NCBI RefSeq assembly: GCF_001011035.1
Contig: NZ_CP011492.1
Span: 1,805,501 to 1,869,500, forward strand
Length of the DNA: 64,000 bases
DNA from: Streptomyces sp. CNQ-509
GTDB taxonomy: Bacteria > Actinomycetota > Actinomycetes > Streptomycetales > Streptomycetaceae
Direction of reading: 5' to 3'
Positions 34,623-43,509 of the stretch are shown in pieces. Every line of letters starts with the position of its first letter. Within the stretch, counting starts at the first letter, position 1. A program made the translations under genes and the position numbers. The notes under the pieces are model-generated. The model was not told where the DNA came from, did no database searches, and worked only from the letters and a program-made list of their open reading frames with translations.

Positions 34623-35714
34623 ATGACGGAACAGCGGCTGACACTCGCGGCGGGCACGCGCCTGCTGCACATAGGCCCGTACAAGACGGGCACGACCGCG
34701 CTGCAGGGCGCGTTCCACCATTCGCGGGAGCGGCTGGCCGCGGGCGGCGCCGTGTACGCGGGGAAGGGCCGGCAGGCGCGGGTGGCTGCGGCCGCCGTGA
34801 CGGGGGCGCGGCTCCGCAAGGGCTCGGTGACGCCGACGGCCGCCGACTGGGACGGGCTGTGCGCGGAGGTGGCGGCGGCCGGGGAGCGCCGGGTGATGAT
34901 CAGCAGCGAGGCGTTCTGTAACGCGGAGGCGGACGCGGCGCGGCGCGCGGTCGAGGGGCTCGGCGGGGAGCGCGTCCACGTGGCGGTGACGCTGCGGCCA
35001 CTGGTGAAGATCGTGCCCTCTCAATGGCAGCAGGACGTCAAGGACGGGCTCTGCACGCCCTACGAGGAGTGGCTGGAGACCGTCTTCCGCGGCCCGCGGC
35101 AGGATCCGGTGGCGGCGACGTTCTGGCTGCGGCACCGGCACGACGAACTGGTGGCGCGGTGGGTGCGGGCGGTGGGCCCCGACCGGCTGACGGTGGTGGT
35201 GGTCGACGAGACCGACCGCGACATGCAGCTGCGGGTCTTCGAGGAACTGCTGGGGGTCGCGGCGGGGACGCTGGTGCCGGAGGACGGGGTGATCAACCGC
35301 TCGCTGACGCTCGGCGAGGTGGAGCTGCTGCGGCAGCTGAACATCGAGGCGGAGGCCCGCGGCTGGTCGGGCGGCCGTTACCACAAGGTGATCCGCAACG
35401 GGGTGATGCGTCACCTCGACCAGACCTACTCACCCCCGCCGGACGCCCCCCGCATCACGACCCCGCGCTGGGCGACGGAGGCCGCGGCGGCGGTGGCGAA
35501 CGAGATAGTCGCCGGCATCACCGCCGCCGGCGTCCGCGTGGCCGGCAACCTCCACTCCCTTGCCCCGCCCCCGGCACCCCCCACCGCCCCCTCCGCTGCC
35601 CCGGCCGCCCCGCCGACGGCGACCCTCCCGGCGGAGGCCGCGGCGGCGGCGCTGTGGGGCGGCCTCCAGGCGGCGGCCCGCAAACCGAAGACGCCCCCCG
35701 CGCACCACCGCTGA
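34623..35714 (+). CDS. Sulfotransferase-like P-loop protein
   Basis: The 363-residue protein has LLHIGPYKTGTTALQGAFHH at about 14-33, the PAPS 5'-phosphosulfate loop of sulfotransferases (Kx(T/S)GTT). VTLRPLVKIVPSQWQQDV near 122-139 matches the 3'-phosphate-binding R...S segment. The core ends around 300; the last 60 residues are Pro/Ala-rich. Related actinomycete proteins are annotated as sulfotransferases or hypothetical, with unknown acceptors. It stands alone between the second attachment repeat and the stress-gene cluster. Confidence 0.7.
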   Translation: MTEQRLTLAAGTRLLHIGPYKTGTTALQGAFHHSRERLAAGGAVYAGKGRQARVAAAAVTGARLRKGSVTPTAADWDGLCAEVAAAGERRVMISSEAFCNAEADAARRAVEGLGGERVHVAVTLRPLVKIVPSQWQQDVKDGLCTPYEEWLETVFRGPRQDPVAATFWLRHRHDELVARWVRAVGPDRLTVVVVDETDRDMQLRVFEELLGVAAGTLVPEDGVINRSLTLGEVELLRQLNIEAEARGWSGGRYHKVIRNGVMRHLDQTYSPPPDAPRITTPRWATEAAAAVANEIVAGITAAGVRVAGNLHSLAPPPAPPTAPSAAPAAPPTATLPAEAAAAALWGGLQAAARKPKTPPAHHR

Positions 35715-35953
35715 TGACTCGCGTGGAAGCGGAGGACTTGTTCGCATCGGAGTGTCCAGCCGAAAGGTGCTGTGACCTGAGCTGAAGCCATCTGCATCGG
35801 ATCTGCTGATGCGAGGCGGCCAGGTGGACAAGGCAGAGGGACCACTACTTCACCGTGGAGGGGCCCCCGAACTGAACGTCCGATTGTGTATGGGCGTGAT
35901 CGAACCGACACCGCCCAGTAGTGCTTCGTCAGACAGAAAGTGACGGGCTGCCG

Positions 35954-36835
35954 TCAGCTCTCGCCCGAGCGCACCACGGCGACCGGGCAGTGCGCGTGGT
36001 GCAGCACCGCCTGGCTCACCGAGCCCAGCAGCAGTCCCGCGAACCCGCCGCGCCCTCGTGCACCGACGACCAGGAGCTGCGCGGTACTGCTTGCCTCGAT
36101 CAGAGCCTCACGGGTGGGACCGTGCACAACGCGAAGCTCGACCGGGACGTCCGGGTACCTTTCCCGATGACCCGCGAGCGCCTCGCAGAGCAGACGCTCC
36201 TCGGCCTCGGCGAGCATGCCCGGCCTGCTCGCGTACGCTACTGCGGGATCCTGCGGCGGAGGCACGGGTGCGTTCCACGTGGTCCATGCATGCAGGGCGA
36301 GGACGCTCACGCCGCGCAGCGCAGCCTCCGCGAACGCGAAGTCCACCGCCGCCACACCGGCCGGGGAGCCGTCGGCTCCCAGCACGATCGGCCCGGCCGG
36401 CTCCGGCCGGCCCCGCACGACGAGCACGGGACATCGTCCGTGCGCCGCCAGGTGCACCGCCGTGGAGCCCGCCAGCAGCCCGGCGAACCCTCCTATGCCC
36501 CGGGACCCGACGACCACCAGCTCCCCGGCCCGCGACTGTCCTTCCAGCACCGTGAGCGGCTCGCCCGTCACCACAGCATTGGTGACGTCCACCGACGGCG
36601 CCACGGCTCTGGCCCGATCCACGGCCTCGGTGACGAGGCTCCCCGCCATCTCCCGGATCTCGCGCTCGTCCGGCGGCGGCACCGGCGGCCCCATCGGCAC
36701 GCGGTTCGGCGGCCAGCGGAAGGCATGGACGATCCGCAGCCCTGCGCTTCGCCACCGGGCCTCCCTGGCGGCGGCGTCCACAGCGACAAGACTCGGCGCC
36801 GAGCCGTCCACTCCCACGATCACCACACCACTCAC
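35954..36835 (-). CDS. Tandem UspA-domain universal stress protein
   Basis: The 293-residue protein has two Usp domains. Each starts with a VGVDGS- or LGADGS-type strand (residues 7 and 152) and carries the ATP-binding pattern G-2x-G-9x-GS: GSRGIGGFAGLLAGSTA near 110 and GARGRGGFAGLLLGSVS near 258. Such tandem proteins bind ATP and are usually induced by hypoxia or stationary phase in actinobacteria. It lies with a DMT transporter and a second tandem Usp gene on the same strand, suggesting one stress regulon. Confidence 0.93.
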   Translation of the reverse strand: MSGVVIVGVDGSAPSLVAVDAAAREARWRSAGLRIVHAFRWPPNRVPMGPPVPPPDEREIREMAGSLVTEAVDRARAVAPSVDVTNAVVTGEPLTVLEGQSRAGELVVVGSRGIGGFAGLLAGSTAVHLAAHGRCPVLVVRGRPEPAGPIVLGADGSPAGVAAVDFAFAEAALRGVSVLALHAWTTWNAPVPPPQDPAVAYASRPGMLAEAEERLLCEALAGHRERYPDVPVELRVVHGPTREALIEASSTAQLLVVGARGRGGFAGLLLGSVSQAVLHHAHCPVAVVRSGES

Positions 36836-37000
36836 CGCTCTCCTCCGCTGGGCCCCTTACGCCAAGCCTGACCCTGAGAGAGCCGCACGGCCAACCGGTC
36901 GCCGGGGCTCAGCATCCGCGACGTCTGGCGCCGGCTCCCGGCCCGTGCTCCCTGCGGCGCAGCTCTCGCAGGATGACTGTTCCACGCCGTTGTCATGTCC

Positions 37001-37849
37001 TCACAGGGCCAGCGGCGACCGGCCGAGGAGCACGATGCCTGTCACGGCCGACGCCGCCCCCAGCATCTGCACCGTCAGGGCCCAGTCGGTGAGGGCGAGC
37101 TGCTCGCCGAAGACGGCGATGCCGATCGCGACGGCACCGATCGGCTCCAGGGTGTCGATGATCGGCAGGCTGATGGCCAGGGAGCCGGCCTGGAAGGCGC
37201 TCTGTGACAGAACCAGGCCCGCCACCCCGACGGTGATCAGCCCATACGGTTCCCAGTGGACGAGTGTTTCGAGGCCGTCGGTCCTGAACCGGGCCGCCGT
37301 GCTCTTGGTCAGGCTGTCGAGAAGCGCCAGCACCGATGCCGCGCAGACGGCGTATGCGGCGGCTCGTAACCGTCCGGGGCGCCACGATCCCATGGGCGCC
37401 AGTAGTGCCACGACGCCGACCACCGCCACGAGCACAGGCGCCCAGTCCCGGATCCCCGGGGCCGTGGTCCGGGGAGAGAGCGGCAGCACCGTGAGGAAGA
37501 CGGCCACGCCCCCCGCTGTGCAGATGATCCCGGTCGCCTCCGAACGGGTCAGTCGCTCCCCGCGCCGCAAGGCCAGGAACGGCAGCGCGAAGAGGAGATC
37601 GGTTGCCGCCAGGGGCAGGACCAGGGCCAGGGGACCGAAGGCGAGCGCGATCCACAAAAAGGCGAAGGAAGAGCTGGCAAGCCCCAGCCCTGCCAGCCAT
37701 CGCGGCCGCCGGGCCAGGTCGAGCAGGAGACGAAGCCGCAGCGACTTGTGCATCGGCGCCTGCCTCGCCGCTTCGTGCTGCAGCACCGACCCGATACCGA
37801 AACACAGGGCGGCCAGCAGGGCGCTCGGCACCGCGACCGCGATGTTCAT
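37001..37849 (-). CDS. DMT-superfamily transporter
   Basis: The start is ATG 37849 (MNIAVAVPSALLAALCFGIGSVLQHEAAR), giving 282 residues and about nine to ten transmembrane segments. The LQHEAAR motif after the first helix and the late EPIGAVAIGIAVFGEQLALTDWAL block identify the actinobacterial DMT subgroup. The substrate is unknown. It sits between two universal stress protein genes; the gaps of about 150 bp leave room for separate promoters. Confidence 0.85.
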   Translation of the reverse strand: MNIAVAVPSALLAALCFGIGSVLQHEAARQAPMHKSLRLRLLLDLARRPRWLAGLGLASSSFAFLWIALAFGPLALVLPLAATDLLFALPFLALRRGERLTRSEATGIICTAGGVAVFLTVLPLSPRTTAPGIRDWAPVLVAVVGVVALLAPMGSWRPGRLRAAAYAVCAASVLALLDSLTKSTAARFRTDGLETLVHWEPYGLITVGVAGLVLSQSAFQAGSLAISLPIIDTLEPIGAVAIGIAVFGEQLALTDWALTVQMLGAASAVTGIVLLGRSPLAL

Positions 37850-37998
37850 GTGCCAAGGATCCTCACCGGCGCTGGATGGTCCACGTCCGACACACAGGAG
37901 GGCGGCCTGAACAGGCCGATCGGTCTCGCGAGCACGCTGGGCGCCGCCGGGTGTGCGCGACGGCCCTCGGCGAGGGCACGGTCCGGGCGGCGAACGGG

Positions 37999-38877
37999 TC
38001 AATCATGAGCGATGACGGCGACGGGCACGGGGCAGTGGTGGATCACGGCATGGGTGACGGATCCGATGTGCGCCCCCCAAGGGCCCCTGCGCGCACGTCG
38101 GCCGACCACTACGAGGTCCGCGTTGCCCGTGGCGTGCAACAGCAGTTGCGCCGGGCTGCCGATCGGCGATCGTTCGGCGACCTCGACCGAAGGGAACTTC
38201 CGCCGCCACGGTCTCAGGGCTTCCGCGAGGCGCCACACGATGTCCGGGCTCACCTCCCGCTCGGCTGCGACGAGCGCCGAGGCGTCGCGGACCACGGGTC
38301 GGATCGACCACCCGTACAGGACGACGACGCGGTCGCCACGGGGCGCGGCCTCCTGGAAAGCGAAGTCGAGCAGCGGGGCGAAGCCCTGGTCGATGTCCAC
38401 ACCCACGACCACGTCGCGCGTGGGACCGGCCGGGGCGGCCCGTTCCGGAGTGTATGGCCCTCCCGGCGCCCGTACGAGCACGACCGGTCGCTCCGTGACG
38501 CTGATCGTCGCCATGCCGACCGACCCGAGGAGAAAACCCCTCACCCCGCCCAGTCCGCGCGAGCCGAGAACGAGGAGACCGGCCTCGGCCGCCTCGTCGG
38601 CCAGGACGCCGGCGGGCCGACCGGACAGATGCCGGGTCTCGATCTCCAGAGCCGGGTGCTCGCGCCGCCCTGCTTCCGCGGCCTCGTCCAGTAGCTCTTC
38701 AGCCCAGCGGCGCCGTGCTCCGGGGCTGCTGTGCTGAATCGTCTCCGCATCCGGCCACTCATCTGCGTAAACGATACGCAGATCCACTCCACGCAGCGCG
38801 GATTCCCGCGCAGCCCATCCGGCAGCCGCGACGGCCTCCGGGGACCCGTCCACACCGACGATCACGGGACGGGACAT
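37999..38877 (-). CDS. Tandem UspA-domain universal stress protein
   Basis: The start is ATG 38877 (MSRPVIVGVDGSPEAVAAAGWAARE), giving 292 residues. The first domain has GSRGLGGVRGFLLGSVGMA near 113 for ATP binding. The second begins DVVVGVDIDQGF, with VDIDQ instead of VDGS, and carries GRRARRGPWGAHIGSVTHA, a weaker version of the ATP motif, so its nucleotide binding may be altered. An alternative upstream start adds 22 residues but without a ribosome site. Confidence 0.92.
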   Translation of the reverse strand: MSRPVIVGVDGSPEAVAAAGWAARESALRGVDLRIVYADEWPDAETIQHSSPGARRRWAEELLDEAAEAGRREHPALEIETRHLSGRPAGVLADEAAEAGLLVLGSRGLGGVRGFLLGSVGMATISVTERPVVLVRAPGGPYTPERAAPAGPTRDVVVGVDIDQGFAPLLDFAFQEAAPRGDRVVVLYGWSIRPVVRDASALVAAEREVSPDIVWRLAEALRPWRRKFPSVEVAERSPIGSPAQLLLHATGNADLVVVGRRARRGPWGAHIGSVTHAVIHHCPVPVAVIAHD

Positions 38878-39173
38878 GCGGCTGCGCGCTTCCCTCGTAC
38901 GGTGGGTTGCCGCGTCCTCCCCGGCCTCACGGTCATGACCCACGCGACGTGACTCCGCGCGCCGGGGGAAGTGACAAGCGGCTCCCTTCCTGCTCCCATA
39001 TGCCCAGTATGTCCATGGAATCTCCCGCGGCGCACCCTGCTCGTCCGCGCTTGCTCACCAAGCACCGAGTGCAGGGTGCGGGTGCCTGGGCCGGTCAGGG
39101 GAAGCCGCGAGCGTACCGCGGGTGGCGCAGTGGAACGAGCCGCCTGAAGGCGGGCTGTCACCCTGGCCCTCGA
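38878..39173. other. Intergenic, no gene seen
   Basis: No protein-like frame is visible. The stretch would hold the promoter of the Usp gene starting at 38877. A short segment at 39121-39170 looks superficially tRNA-like at its start but has no T-arm. Confidence 0.5.
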
Positions 39174-39234
39174 CCCGTGAGCGCGAGCGCACTCGCGGTG
39201 CCGGACACCGCGAGTGCGCTCGCGCGGGCACGGG
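39174..39234. repeat. Long perfect inverted repeat (hairpin)
   Basis: A 20-bp arm at 39181-39200 (starting GCGCGAGCGCACTCG) is exactly complementary to 39206-39225 over a 5-nt loop CCGGA. Outside it CCCGTG (39174-39179) pairs with CACGGG (39229-39234) across a small bulge. There is no T-run. It sits between the stress genes and an IS1380 remnant; it could be a strong terminator for neither gene in particular, or a mobile-element end. Confidence 0.8.
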
Positions 39235-39394
39235 AACGCGCACCGGAACCCCGCGGACATGGACGTACCGGAGATCGGTGACAAGCTGGCGGCCGGCAAC
39301 TGACGAACGTTGCCCGGCGGTACATCGAGGACGTGGACGCGGCTGCGGATGACGGGCGGAGTGCGCGCCCGGGAGCCGGCCGGCCGTCGCCGCC

Positions 39395-39800
39395 ATGAGC
39401 CGGGGACGGAGCGTGCTCGCAGTCGGGCCCGCGCGAGTGGTCACCGATTCCGACGCCGTCGGCCTGCGGCTCACCGCGTTCGCCACCACCGATGGTCCGA
39501 TCGCCGCCCTCGAACTGCGGCACCGCCAGCGCGCGAGGGCCGAGGACCGCATCCGTGCCGCCCGCACCACCGGCCTTACCAACCTGCCCCGCCCCTGCAC
39601 GACACCGCCCAGAACCAGATCTGGCTGGAGATCGTCCAGATCGCCCTCGACCTCCTCGCGTGGATGCCCATGCTCGCCCTGACCGGCGAACCCCGCAGGT
39701 GGGAGCCCCGTCGCCTCCGGCCCCGCCTCTTCTCCGCCGCCGCCCAGACCGTCACAACCGCCCGCCGCCGACACGTCCAGGTCGTTCACCAGCTCGTCCT
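39395..39800 (+). pseudogene. IS1380-family transposase fragment A (frameshifted 3' part)
   Basis: The frame reading AVGLRLTAFATTDGPIAALELRHRQRARAED matches the late part of IS1380-type transposases until TGLTNLPRPC. A 5-bp insertion relative to fragment B at 42120-42470 (CTGCCCCGCCCCTGCACG versus CTGCCCCGGCACG) then shifts the frame, and the homology LEIVQIALDLLAWMPML continues in another frame. Nucleotide similarity to fragment B is high up to about 39775. The 5' half of the transposase is absent. Confidence 0.8.
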
Positions 39801-39917
39801 CGACCGCCTCACAGCGGCGCAGGTGCGTCAGCTGCGCGCTATCAGCCGGCGGATCACGAGCGATCCGCGAGCAAGGTGCCTGGGCGCCGCCGTGAGACAC
39901 GGGCCGGGCCGTGCGGT

Positions 39918-40235
39918 TCACGCCAAGGGGGATCCTGCGACCGGATCGAGCAGCAGCTCCTCAGCGCCGGTGATGTCGTCCAGGTCGAAGCCCTGCATGT
40001 CAGCCGCGAACTCTGGGCTCGCCACGTAAGCCGTGGTGAACTCGGCGGGGTCGATGCCCTTCCGGAAAGAGAGCAGGGCGATCAAGCGGTGCGCGTCAGC
40101 TTCATGATCGATCCAGAAGCCGCGCACGGTGACGCCGAATTCGGGCATGCTCGCGATATGACGCGGCCAGTGCACCGTGGCGTACTTCTCGAGCGCTTCT
40201 GTGGTACGCAGGGTGTAGATCCTGATCTGATCCAT
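39918..40235 (-). CDS. NIPSNAP-family protein
   Basis: The start is ATG 40235 behind GGAG, giving 105 residues (MDQIRIYTLRTTEALEKYATVHWPRHI). The alpha/beta dimeric-barrel pattern (RIYTLR, then GFWIDHEADAHRLIALLSF and AADMQGFDL) is that of NIPSNAP proteins. Their biochemical role in bacteria is unclear; many occur beside small ligand-binding proteins, as with the SnoaL-like gene 110 bp upstream. Both are probably under the TetR regulator at 40933. Confidence 0.78.
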   Translation of the reverse strand: MDQIRIYTLRTTEALEKYATVHWPRHIASMPEFGVTVRGFWIDHEADAHRLIALLSFRKGIDPAEFTTAYVASPEFAADMQGFDLDDITGAEELLLDPVAGSPLA

Positions 40236-40345
40236 GGCCGGAACTCCGTTCGGGTGTGGGCCGGTGGCGTATCCGGGTTCGCTTGCCGGGTGCGCGGCCG
40301 TCAGCAGCGCCCGCCGCGCGCCCGTCCGGCGCCGCGGGGCCGCGA

Positions 40346-40816
40346 CTACGCCCCGGCGGAGGCGGTCTTGGCGGCCTCGATTGCCGACTCGAAGTCGGGG
40401 CTGGCCCCGAGCTGAGCGAGCCACACGTTCGCCGCGTTGTAGCAGTTGAAGGTCTCGATCTTTCCCTCACGCAAGTACCAGAGATCCGCCGTCGGAACAT
40501 CGATACGGTGACCAGTCGGACCGATCTCTCCGATCGGTGTCGGGAAACCGCCGAGGTGCGTTCCCTGGATCCGCAGCTCGACGGCGACAACATCACCGAT
40601 CGCATGCACCGCGAGGAGCTCACGGTGGATGTCGGGGAAGGCGCTGGCGAGGCCGGCCAGCGCCTGAGGGATCTGGTCCGCGAGGAAGGTGAGCGCGTTC
40701 GGCACGTCGTTGAACGTTCCGTCCTCCGTGAACAGGGCACGGAACCCCTCGCCGTCCAAGACGCTCCCTTCCGCCAGCCGGTAGGCCTCGCGGACAACCT
40801 CTTCGTTGCTGGTCAC
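40346..40816 (-). CDS. SnoaL-like/NTF2-fold protein
   Basis: GTG 40816 is chosen because AGGAG lies 7 nt before it; an ATG at 40831 would place the ribosome site inside the gene. The 156 residues fit the SnoaL/NTF2 cone fold: VVREAYRLAEGSVLDGEGFRALF, FPDIHRELLAVHAIGDVVAVELRIQGTH, and DLWYLREGKIETFNCYNAA. Members are ester cyclases, isomerases or binding proteins for small polar molecules. It is first of a likely two-gene operon with the NIPSNAP gene, divergent from tetR. Confidence 0.82.
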   Translation of the reverse strand: MTSNEEVVREAYRLAEGSVLDGEGFRALFTEDGTFNDVPNALTFLADQIPQALAGLASAFPDIHRELLAVHAIGDVVAVELRIQGTHLGGFPTPIGEIGPTGHRIDVPTADLWYLREGKIETFNCYNAANVWLAQLGASPDFESAIEAAKTASAGA

Positions 40817-40866
40817 TTCTGCTCTCCTCATGTCGCCGACTCATCGTCCGTCGAATCCGGCCATTA

Positions 40867-40913
40867 TTGACCGCGTCGTCCATAACGGTAGAGGTTATGG
40901 ACCGAACCGTCAA
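40867..40913. promoter_or_regulatory. Divergent promoters with a perfect TetR-type operator
   Basis: GTCCATAAC (40878-40886) and GTTATGGAC (40894-40902) are perfect 9-bp arms around 7 bp. Leftward, TTGACG (40913-40908) and TACCGT (40890-40885) are 17 bp apart. Rightward, TTGACC (40867-40872) and TAGAGG (40889-40894) are 16 bp apart. The palindrome covers the core of both promoters, so one bound TetR dimer pair could repress both directions. Confidence 0.82.
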
Positions 40914-40932
40914 GTATCGGTATGCTTGAGGA

Positions 40933-41565
40933 ATGGCCAGGCCGAGAGAGTTCGACGAGGAAGCGGTCCTCGACGTCGCACGCGAGCAGTTCTGGACCAA
41001 GGGTTACGCCGGTACGAGCATGGACGCCATCGCCGCCGCGACCGGCCTGGGCAAGGGCAGCCTGTACGGCGCTTTCGGAGGTAAGAAGCAACTGTTCCTG
41101 CGGATCTTTGACACATACTGCGCGCGCATCGCTGACGCCATGGCGAGCGGGCTAACCGGGCCGGACGACCAGGCCTACGCTCGACTATGTGCCCACATAC
41201 GCGCGGCAGCGGCTGGCGTCGCCGCCGACAAGCGGCATCACGGATGTCTCCTTGCGAAGGGCGCGGCCGAGCTCTCCGAGCACGACCCCGATGTCGCCGT
41301 CCGAGCCCGCCGCACCTTGGAGGGCATCGCCACGACCCTGGCCGAGGACATTCGCGCTGCGCAGCGTCACAGCGACCTCGACCCGGCGGCCGACGCCGAC
41401 CAGCTCGCCACCCTCGTCGTGGCGGTCCTTCGAGGCATCGAGGCCCTCGGCAAAGCCGGGATCGACGCCGACCGGTTGGAGAGCGTCGCCGAGACGGCCA
41501 TCGGCCTCCTTCCCCGGACAGGCAAGGCACGCGACCTGGCGATGCCCACCGGCTCGGTGTTCTGA
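40933..41565 (+). CDS. TetR-family transcriptional regulator
   Basis: The 210-residue protein has the TetR helix-turn-helix at residues 9-55 (FDEEAVLDVAREQFWTKGYAGTSMDAIAAATGLGKGSLYGAFGGKKQLF). The C-terminal domain includes HHGCLLAKGAAELSEHDP, where the conserved Cys-Leu motif (GCLL) marks the subgroup often annotated as reactive-species or aldehyde sensors. It is divergent from the SnoaL-like and NIPSNAP genes and probably represses both itself and them through the palindrome at 40878-40902. Confidence 0.93.
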   Translation: MARPREFDEEAVLDVAREQFWTKGYAGTSMDAIAAATGLGKGSLYGAFGGKKQLFLRIFDTYCARIADAMASGLTGPDDQAYARLCAHIRAAAAGVAADKRHHGCLLAKGAAELSEHDPDVAVRARRTLEGIATTLAEDIRAAQRHSDLDPAADADQLATLVVAVLRGIEALGKAGIDADRLESVAETAIGLLPRTGKARDLAMPTGSVF

Positions 41566-41619
41566 CCACGGACGTTAGCCTCGGGCTTTCATGAGGCGGG
41601 TTGTCCGATGGGTGGTCAG

Positions 41620-42640
41620 GTACGCGGAAAGTGCCTCTGACCAGCAAGAATGCGGATTGTCGAGATCCTTGTTCCGGCCACCGTCGGAGGCACTTCCCAG
41701 ATGAAGAAGCGTATCGGGTCCTACCCACGTGTCCGTTTTGAGGGCGGCGGCGGGGCGGTGGTGTCGCGGGCTGGTGGCGTGCTGCTGGTAGAGACGGTCC
41801 GCAAGGCCGGACTGGACCGGGCGCCATCGGCTGCGCTGGTGCCGTGGCGACCTCCGCGTGCGGTGCACGATCCGGGGAAGATCCTGCTGGACGTGGCCGT
41901 GGCGGTCGCGCTGGGCGGGGACTGCCTCGCGGATGTCGGGATGCTGCGGGCCGAGCCGGCTGTGTTCGGCGCGGTGGCCTCCGATCCGACGGTCTCCCGG
42001 ACTCGTCGACGTGCTCGCCGCGGCCGGGCCGAAGGCCCCGTCCTCGATACGGGCCGCACGGTCCGAAGCGCGTGAGCACGTCTGGAACACGGCCAAGAGC
42101 GCGGCTCCGGATGCGGACGTTCCGATCGCCGCACTCGAACTGCGGCACCGCCAACGCGCGAGAGCCGAGGACCGCATCCGTGCCGCCCGTGCCACCGGCC
42201 TTACCAACCTGCCCCGGCACGACACCGCCCAGAACCACATCTGGCTGGAGATCGTCCAGATCGCCCTCGACCTCCTCGCCTGGATGCCCATGCTCGCTCT
42301 GACCAGCGAAACTCGCAGGTGGGAGCCTCGCCGCCTGAGGCTCCGCCTCTTCTCCGCCGCCGCCCAGACCGTCACCACCGCCCGCCGCCGGCACCTGAGA
42401 TTCGCACGCCACTGGCCCTGGACCGACGTGATCACCGCCGCCCTCGCGCGGCTCGAAGCACTCCCGAACCCAGGCTGACCAGCACGTTCCCGTGCCCGCG
42501 AGCAGCATCACCCGACCGGAGCCGTGGAACCCGGCGCCCACCCGACGCGACAGCCGGGCCCTCATGATGCCCACCCACCAAAACCTCCAGGCACGAGCAG
42601 ACAGAAAGGGTCCGTCAGTATGCTGACGGACCCTCATGCA
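41620..42640 (+). mobile_element. Decayed IS1380-family insertion sequence (fragment B)
   Basis: The transposase begins at ATG 41701 (MKKRIGSYPRVRFEGGG), runs to about 41999 (SDPTVSRT), shifts frame (LVDVLAAAGPKAPSSIRAARSEA), and then lacks the catalytic middle. It resumes at DVPIAALELRHRQRARAED (42117) and reaches the natural end at 42478. An inverted pair AAGTGCCTC/GAGGCACTT flanks the 5' leader (about 41628-41698). A 12-bp perfect hairpin AGGGTCCGTCAG/CTGACGGACCCT (42607-42634) lies after the gene. The loss of the middle makes it inactive. Confidence 0.82.
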
Positions 42641-42700
42641 AGATCGAGGCTTACGGAAATCACATGGCCACGAGCCGGACCGGATCGCCACAGAGCTTGG

Positions 42701-43077
42701 TCATGTCGTCGGTGTCGCGAGGTCCTGCTCATCGTCGACGAGCAGCTTCGAGAGCCCTTCACTGTCGAGGACCAGCGTTCCTCGTCACTCAGCCTGCGGC
42801 GGCCCACTCGGCCTCCTCGGCGAACACCTTGTCGAAGACCTCCCGCGCCCGCTGCCGTGCCGGCCGGCTCGGAGATCAGCCCCTTGCGGCTCTCATCGTC
42901 CGCCAAGTACTCGTCAAGGACCTGCCCACACAGCTCACGCTCGACAGCCTCGGCGATGAACGCGGAGAATGCCCGCTTGCCGACGCGCGCCCAGATCGCC
43001 GCTGCGGTAACTCCGGGCACGACAGGCTCACTCGCATCGCCGATGCCTTCCCCCGTGCTTTGCGTCGTTTCACCCAT
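42701..43077 (-). pseudogene. Broken CopG/PIN toxin-antitoxin locus (VapBC-like)
   Basis: On the minus strand an antitoxin frame starts near 43077 (MGETTQSTGEGIGD) and contains WARVGKRAFSAFIAEAVERE, the helical part of CopG-type antitoxins. It shifts frame after LISEPA and ends as RQRAREVFDKVFAEEAEWAA. It is followed at once by RGTLVLDSEGLSKLLVDDEQ, the first strand and acidic residues of a PIN-domain RNase toxin, which stops at 42701 after about 27 codons. Both partners are thus destroyed. Confidence 0.65.
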
Positions 43078-43509
43078 ACCCCGCAAAAGCACCACGATCG
43101 ATACAAGGCCAGCCGACCCCGACGAGCCAGACCCTCGCTGACCTGCATGTTTGTCAAATCAGCGACGTGGCGCTAAGGCACCCGCCACACCCTGAGGCGG
43201 AACTCCACCACGTTCGCCACCACACCTTCCACGAGGACACCCTCGAAGATCCACACCCGCACCTGCCCCGCGTCATGGCCGGCCTCTGAAGGCCCTGACG
43301 AACCCGGACATGAGATCACTCCTCAAAGACGCTGCACACGCCTGGCGCCTCTGTGTTCGACAGCAGCGCGTTGTGCCGTAGGGCGTTCTGCCTGATCGAC
43401 GGCAAATGCTTTCACGGACAGTCCGCTGTGTGTAATAGGTGGGTAATGGACCGTAGTGAAGCATGAGAAACGCCAGGTCAGGCGCAAGAGTGCGAGAGGC
43501 CCACCTGTC
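43078..43509. other. Region without intact gene
   Basis: A short frame at about 43137-43290 (+) reads LADLHVCQISDVALRHPP, continues with many His/Pro/Glu codons (HTFHEDTLEDPHPHLP) and stops. Its composition is protein-like but no family is recognised, and it may be the tail of a lost mobile-element gene. Nothing else coding is visible. Confidence 0.45.

Noticed and set aside
39121..39170. tRNA-like beginning (GGTGGCGCAGTGG) near the hairpin
   Set aside because: There is no T-arm consensus, no cloverleaf and no matching acceptor stem downstream.
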